From Acinetobacter lwoffii (GTDB lineage: Bacteria; Pseudomonadota; Gammaproteobacteria; Pseudomonadales; Moraxellaceae): 64,000 bases of DNA. The notes under the pieces were generated by a model. The model saw nothing but the letters and a program-made list of their open reading frames with translations. It was not told where the DNA came from and did not search any database. A program made the position numbers and the translations under genes. The stretch is from positions 1-64,000 of the forward strand of contig NZ_DCLL01000040.1 in the NCBI RefSeq assembly GCF_002321025.1, in the 5' to 3' direction. This document shows positions 60,265 through 64,000 of the stretch, in pieces (the stretch's first letter is position 1; every line of letters starts with the position of its first letter).

Positions 60265-60681
60265 ATGCATGACTTCCTCATCGCATTTATTGGCGGCTTA
60301 ATGCTCGGGCTTTCCGTAGTTGGTTATCTTTACGTCAATGGCCGTATTGCAGGAATCAGTGGTTTGATTGGGCAAGTATTAAACTCAAAAACCATGTTTA
60401 AAACGTCTGCAATCTGGTTTTTATCAGGTTTGATCATTACACCGTTTATTTATGGTCTGTTTGTACAACCTGAAATCGAATTGAACGCCAGCCCACTGAT
60501 GATGATTGTGGCAGGTCTGCTGGTGGGCTTTGGGACACGTTTAGGTTCGGGCTGTACCAGTGGTCACGGAATTTGTGGCATCAGTCGCCTGTCTAAGCGT
60601 TCTATCATCGCGACCATGACTTTCATGTTTGCAGGTTTTGTCGCTGTTTATATTATCCGTCATATCACAGGAGCATTCTAA
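60265..60681 (+). CDS. YeeE/YedE-family transporter subunit 1
   Basis: 138-aa membrane protein of the YeeE/YedE (PmpA/B) family, which moves sulfur compounds such as thiosulfate. The block GLLVGFGTRLGSGCTSGHGICGISRLSKRS contains the conserved Cys of the family. About four helices. Half-size and paired with the next gene, as typical in bigR operons. Followed by the second half after 1 bp. Confidence 0.9.
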   Translation: MHDFLIAFIGGLMLGLSVVGYLYVNGRIAGISGLIGQVLNSKTMFKTSAIWFLSGLIITPFIYGLFVQPEIELNASPLMMIVAGLLVGFGTRLGSGCTSGHGICGISRLSKRSIIATMTFMFAGFVAVYIIRHITGAF

Positions 60682-60682
60682 A

Positions 60683-61099
60683 ATGAAAAATGTGTTTGCC
60701 TTTTTATTTGGTGCGCTGTTCTCTGTGGGATTGATGGTATCGGGCATGTCCAATCCGGAAAAAGTACTCGATTTCCTGGATCTGTTTGGCGATTGGGATG
60801 CCAGTCTGGCCTTTGTCATGATGGGCGCGATTGCGGTGGCCTTTATTCCCTTCCAGCAAGCATTACGTACGGCGCAACCAAAAACAGTATTTAATGAACC
60901 TATTGATTTACCTAAAAATAATCAGATAGATAAGAAGCTGATCACGGGTGCGGTTTTATTTGGTGCAGGTTGGGGTATTGCCGGCATCTGTCCGGCGCCA
61001 AGTTTCACCTTGATCGGTTTGGGCCACTATCAAGTGCTCTATTTTATTGTAGCAATGCTGGTGGGTGTATGGATTCACCGTAAATGGTCAGGAGCTTAA
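60683..61099 (+). CDS. YeeE/YedE-family transporter subunit 2
   Basis: 138-aa second half-transporter, MKNVFAFLFGALFSVGLMVSGM and then LFGAGWGIAGICPAPSF with the conserved Cys. ATG 60683 has AGGAGC upstream; a longer start at 60629 would overlap the previous gene. Together with subunit 1 it forms a complete sulfur-compound permease. Ends 2 bp before the persulfide dioxygenase-like gene. Confidence 0.9.
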   Translation: MKNVFAFLFGALFSVGLMVSGMSNPEKVLDFLDLFGDWDASLAFVMMGAIAVAFIPFQQALRTAQPKTVFNEPIDLPKNNQIDKKLITGAVLFGAGWGIAGICPAPSFTLIGLGHYQVLYFIVAMLVGVWIHRKWSGA

Positions 61100-61101
61100 C
61101 G

Positions 61102-61977
61102 ATGTCAAACTTACCTATAGTAAAAGATTTTTTTCACGAAGATACCAATACTTTCAGTTATGTTGTACGTGATCCGGCGACCAAAGCCTGCGCTATTATT
61201 GATAGCGTTCTGGATTATGATCCGGCATCGGCAAGTACCTCAACTGTTCATGCCGATAAGATTATTGCCTATATTAAAGAGCAGGATTTAACGGTTGAGT
61301 GGATTCTCGAAACCCATGTCCATGCTGATCATCTGACTGCAGCGCAATATCTTAAAGCTGAGTTAGGTGGCAAAATTGCCATGAGCCAGAAAATTAGTAT
61401 TGTTCAGGAAACTTTTGGCGCGATTTATCATCTGGATATTAAACAATGGAATGCTCAGCAGCTCTTTGATTATTTATTTGAAGATCATGAGTCGTTCCAA
61501 ATCGGAACATTGAAGGCCTATAACATTCCAACACCGGGACATACGCCTGCTTGTCTGAGTTATGTGATTGGGGATGCGGTTTTTGTGGGTGATACCCTGT
61601 TTATGCCAGATTATGGTACAGCACGTTGTGACTTTCCGCGAGGCAGCGCAGAACAGCTTTATGATTCGGTACAAAACCTGTTTCAGTTGCCAGAAGATAC
61701 CCGGGTCTTTTTATGTCATGACTATTTGCCTGAAACACGTGAATCGTATGTGTGTGAATCTGATATCCAGACACAAAAGACACAGAATATTCATATTCAT
61801 GAGGGAGTCAGCAAAGCTGAATTTGCTCAGATGCGAAATCAACGAGATTCAGGACTCAATATGCCTAAGCTGATTCTACCGGCGATTCAGATCAATATGA
61901 AAGCAGGGCAGTTTCCTGAGCCAGAAGCCAATGGGATGTCTTATTTGAAATTGCCATTGAATTATTTTAAGTCTTAA
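61102..61977 (+). CDS. blh: Persulfide dioxygenase-like MBL-fold protein (Blh/ETHE1 type)
   Basis: 291-aa metallo-beta-lactamase-fold enzyme expected to oxidise glutathione persulfide to sulfite. Iron-binding motif LETHVHADHLTAAQYL and downstream GHTPACLSYVIGDAVFVGDTLFMPDYGTARCDFP hold the ligands. The ATG 61102 follows AGGAGC. Last gene of the bigR operon, which detoxifies sulfide. Confidence 0.9.
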   Translation: MSNLPIVKDFFHEDTNTFSYVVRDPATKACAIIDSVLDYDPASASTSTVHADKIIAYIKEQDLTVEWILETHVHADHLTAAQYLKAELGGKIAMSQKISIVQETFGAIYHLDIKQWNAQQLFDYLFEDHESFQIGTLKAYNIPTPGHTPACLSYVIGDAVFVGDTLFMPDYGTARCDFPRGSAEQLYDSVQNLFQLPEDTRVFLCHDYLPETRESYVCESDIQTQKTQNIHIHEGVSKAEFAQMRNQRDSGLNMPKLILPAIQINMKAGQFPEPEANGMSYLKLPLNYFKS

Positions 61978-61988
61978 ACCTTCCTTAT

Positions 61989-62024
61989 AAGCATGGGTTG
62001 TCTTTGAGAGCACATGCTTTTTTT
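61989..62024 (+). terminator. Terminator of the bigR-type operon
   Basis: Stem AAGCATG / CATGCTT with a ~17-nt loop and seven T. Confidence 0.75.
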
Positions 62025-62184
62025 GCCTGAATCAGACTGGATTTAATTTCATGTAGGTGTAGGGAATTGCATTACTAAATATTAAATTATTTAAATGATG
62101 ATTCACCTTGTATTCCGATCTACATAAATTTAAAGCATACTCATAGGGATATATTCTGTTTTAGACTTAATTCAGGATGCATAA

Positions 62185-63222
62185 ATGACGTATTCATTTA
62201 TACAGCAGGCTTTCACTGGCCCAGTGGATATCGTAGGTGATATTCATGGTGAGATTGCCGCGCTGGAACAACTGATCCAGGTATTAGGTTATGACCGGAA
62301 TGGTCATCATCCAGAACAGCGCAAACTAATTTTTGTCGGTGATCTATGTGACCGGGGGCAAGACAGTGTTGCGGTGATCAAACGCGTCAAACAGCTGGTA
62401 GATGAAGGCTATGCACAATGTGTGATGGGTAATCATGAATTGAACCTATTGACCGATACTTTGCGGGAAGGCAATGGCTGGTTTTTTGGTTCACCGCATC
62501 AGGATGATCTGAAACCTTTTGATTCGATCCAAGCCTCAATCAAAGATCGACAATGGATTCTGGATTTTTTAAATAGCTTACCGTTGGCCTTGGAGTCGGA
62601 GCAGCTGCGTGTTGTACATGCCTGTTGGCATCAAGGATCAATTGATCAATTACGCAATTCTGGTTTTACTTCGCTTGGCGAAGCCTATGCTGATTTCGTT
62701 CAACATACAGCGCTGGATCTGCAAGCCTTAGGTATTAATGAATTCATCCAGATAGAGCAGCAACGCTACCAACACCAGTTCAAAGACCCGGCTGCAACTT
62801 TACCTTTATTGCAACATCTCGCAGAAAAAGAGCTGCGTGAGCAAATGCACAATCCGATTCGGGTCATTACTTCTGGTGCGGAAAAAATCGCCTTAGAACC
62901 GATTTATGCCGGTGGAAGGTGGCGGATGATCGACCGCGTGCCATGGTGGGACAGCTATACCGACCAAATTCCAGTCATTACTGGACATTATTGGCGGAAC
63001 TTTAAATCTACTGAAGAAAAAACCGGTTTACTCAAATCGATCGATGCACTGCAATGGTATGGACAGCAACAAAACGTATTTTGTGTGGATTATTCAGTGG
63101 GTAAACGCTATCTCGATCGTCAACAGGGTGTCGCGTTCAGACATCGACTCGGCGCCTTAAGATTTCCAGAAAATATCTTGAGCTTTGAAGATGGCAATCA
63201 GTATTCAGTTCAGCGGTTCTGA
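62185..63222 (+). CDS. ApaH-like calcineurin-fold phosphoesterase
   Basis: 345-aa metallophosphoesterase with the complete binding set GDIHGE (about 19), GDLCDRG (about 52) and GNHEL (about 83). The fold includes ApaH (diadenosine tetraphosphatase) and PrpE. At 345 aa it is larger than ApaH (~280), with an added C-terminal portion (PWWDSYTDQIPVITGHYW). Substrate unknown. Monocistronic. Confidence 0.85.
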   Translation: MTYSFIQQAFTGPVDIVGDIHGEIAALEQLIQVLGYDRNGHHPEQRKLIFVGDLCDRGQDSVAVIKRVKQLVDEGYAQCVMGNHELNLLTDTLREGNGWFFGSPHQDDLKPFDSIQASIKDRQWILDFLNSLPLALESEQLRVVHACWHQGSIDQLRNSGFTSLGEAYADFVQHTALDLQALGINEFIQIEQQRYQHQFKDPAATLPLLQHLAEKELREQMHNPIRVITSGAEKIALEPIYAGGRWRMIDRVPWWDSYTDQIPVITGHYWRNFKSTEEKTGLLKSIDALQWYGQQQNVFCVDYSVGKRYLDRQQGVAFRHRLGALRFPENILSFEDGNQYSVQRF

Positions 63223-63243
63223 GAAAAGGCAATTTTCTGATAC

Positions 63244-63275
63244 AAAAAAAGCAGCTTTTCCAGCCGCTTTTTTTA
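63244..63275 (-). terminator. Terminator of the OsmC-family gene
   Basis: Stem AAAAAAAGC(A)GC / GC(C)GCTTTTTTT with a short TTTTCCA loop, between converging genes; usable both ways. Confidence 0.75.
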
Positions 63276-63288
63276 CAGAATCTAGATT

Positions 63289-63711
63289 TTATTCTGCTTC
63301 GATTATTTCATAATCATGGGTGATTTCAACACCGCCATCAGACAGCATTTTGCTGGCAGAGCAATATTTTTCAGCAGAAAGTTCTACGGCTTTTGCGACC
63401 TGTTTCTCTTTAATCGCTTTGCCGGTCACTACAAAATGCAAGTGAATTTTCGTGAATACTGCCGGAATTGTATCTGCACGTTCAGCCTTTAATTCGCAGC
63501 GTACATCGGTAATATCCTGACGAGCCTTCTTTAAAATGGTAACAATATCAAAAGACGCACAACCGCCCAGACCCGTTAAAAGCAGTTCCATAGGACGGGG
63601 ACCACGGTTTTCACCACCGTATTCAGCTGAACCATCCATGATAAGGCTATGACCACTTTGAGTTTTTGCTTCAAAAGCAACATTCTCTAACCAATGAACG
63701 CTTGTTTGCAT
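63289..63711 (-). CDS. OsmC-family protein (YhfA-like)
   Basis: 140-aa OsmC-fold protein, probably a thiol peroxidase or related stress enzyme. The two family Cys are in GLGGCASFDIV and EKYCSASKML. It is divergent from the crp/vfr gene, the same arrangement as yhfA-crp in E. coli. Length typical. Confidence 0.88.
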   Translation of the reverse strand: MQTSVHWLENVAFEAKTQSGHSLIMDGSAEYGGENRGPRPMELLLTGLGGCASFDIVTILKKARQDITDVRCELKAERADTIPAVFTKIHLHFVVTGKAIKEKQVAKAVELSAEKYCSASKMLSDGGVEITHDYEIIEAE

Positions 63712-63796
63712 TGCAACTACCTAAAAAAAGCTATAAATTTGTCAAGTAACTGTACACTAACATAAATTGGGTTGATACGGAATTTCAATCCCACTG

Positions 63797-63811
63797 TGTG
63801 ACAAGTTCACA
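63797..63811. promoter_or_regulatory. CRP-like palindrome upstream of crp/vfr
   Basis: TGTGA-CAAGT-TCACA, near-perfect CRP half-sites but with a 5-nt rather than 6-nt spacer. It lies 48 bp before the crp/vfr start in the divergent region, which would fit autoregulation. Confidence 0.45.
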
Positions 63812-63858
63812 TTAGGTCTTGTGCGATCTATAAATTATCCATAATCGGAACTGTTAGC

Positions 63859-64000
63859 ATGACTTCAAACTTTTCACAATTAAGCACTGATGCGCTTTCT
63901 CCGGGGCAATTACCAGAATCAGTGAAAGCACTATTAAAACGTGCATATATTAATCGTTATCCAAAACGTACCACAATCATTGATGCAGGAACAGAATCTA
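63859..64000 (+). CDS. crp: Crp/Vfr-family global regulator (5' part)
   Basis: First 47 codons of a gene running off the window: MTSNFSQLSTDALSPGQLPE.., then LKRAYINRYPKRTTIIDAGTES. This resembles the beginning of the cyclic-nucleotide-binding domain of Vfr/Crp (basic residues, then the first strand IIDAG). The divergent osmC neighbour supports the call. DNA-binding part not seen. Confidence 0.78.
   Translation, partial: MTSNFSQLSTDALSPGQLPESVKALLKRAYINRYPKRTTIIDAGTES

Noticed and set aside
61568..61873. 101-codon plus-strand frame inside the persulfide dioxygenase-like gene
   Set aside because: Shadow of the real MBL-fold gene, which has clear motifs and operon context.
45608..63000. Second copy of the tRNA-Val 3' end (attR) marking the far end of an island
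   Set aside because: I looked for TATACCTACCA-like sequence downstream and did not see a convincing copy; it may lie outside the window or have been lost.
1..64000. CRISPR array
   Set aside because: No regularly spaced direct repeats seen on either strand; short tandem repeats are only two units.

Overview
The window is a chromosomal segment of a gamma-proteobacterium, almost certainly Acinetobacter. The main evidence is the dat-ddc pair for 1,3-diaminopropane synthesis, the mnmA-hflD-purB block, a complete 1101-bp IS701-family element that looks like ISAba11, surE-nlpD with no rpoS after it, a FimX-like protein paired with a PilZ-like partner, and the start of a Vfr/Crp gene next to an osmC-type gene. 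Base composition is moderately AT-rich by eye. The species cannot be named from this window alone.

Layout. 1-12.9 kb is core: PAP2 phosphatase, SIMPL protein, dat-ddc, the high-affinity phosphate operon pstSCAB behind a clear Pho box, and sohB. After sohB come two small orphan genes bracketed by a second copy of the sohB 3' end plus terminator. 12.9-14.0 kb is the insertion sequence with 13-bp ends and a TAAAA target duplication. 14-45.5 kb is mostly housekeeping: purB-hflD-mnmA-NUDIX, a gamma-carbonic-anhydrase-like protein, a PBP5/6-type carboxypeptidase, two paralogous small periplasmic proteins, surE-nlpD, a LysR regulator, argD, grxD, a Lon-family protease, an AmpG-type permease with a large insert, gloA, an SBF-like transporter, rpmE, the FimX-like/PilZ-like pair, epmB/efp, cstA-ybdD, and a MoxR/DUF58/transglutaminase cluster.

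45.5-62 kb is the accessory part. It opens with tRNA-Val(GAC) followed by a truncated tyrosine integrase, then broken genes, an orphan GAF-GGDEF protein, an AT-rich gene-poor stretch and a frameshifted S24/UmuD-like remnant. Next is an arsenic resistance cluster (arsC, arsR, a second arsC, acr3, arsH, and an arsO-like flavoprotein) and a voltage-gated K+ channel-like gene. Then come an IS5-family remnant and a thiol-redox region in which a response regulator gene and a dsbD gene are both cut off at one junction near 56.945 kb. A BigR-type persulfide-sensing operon (regulator, two YeeE/YedE half-transporters, persulfide dioxygenase-like enzyme) follows. The window ends in core sequence: an ApaH-like phosphatase, osmC, and the 5' end of a crp/vfr gene.

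The most unusual points are the head-to-head double truncation (response regulator/dsbD), the diverged ~240-bp repeat pair at 46.4 and 55.2 kb associated with broken reading frames, the duplicated sohB tail around orphan genes, and the ~200-residue insert in the AmpG-like permease. I did not find a convincing wholly new defence or mobile system.
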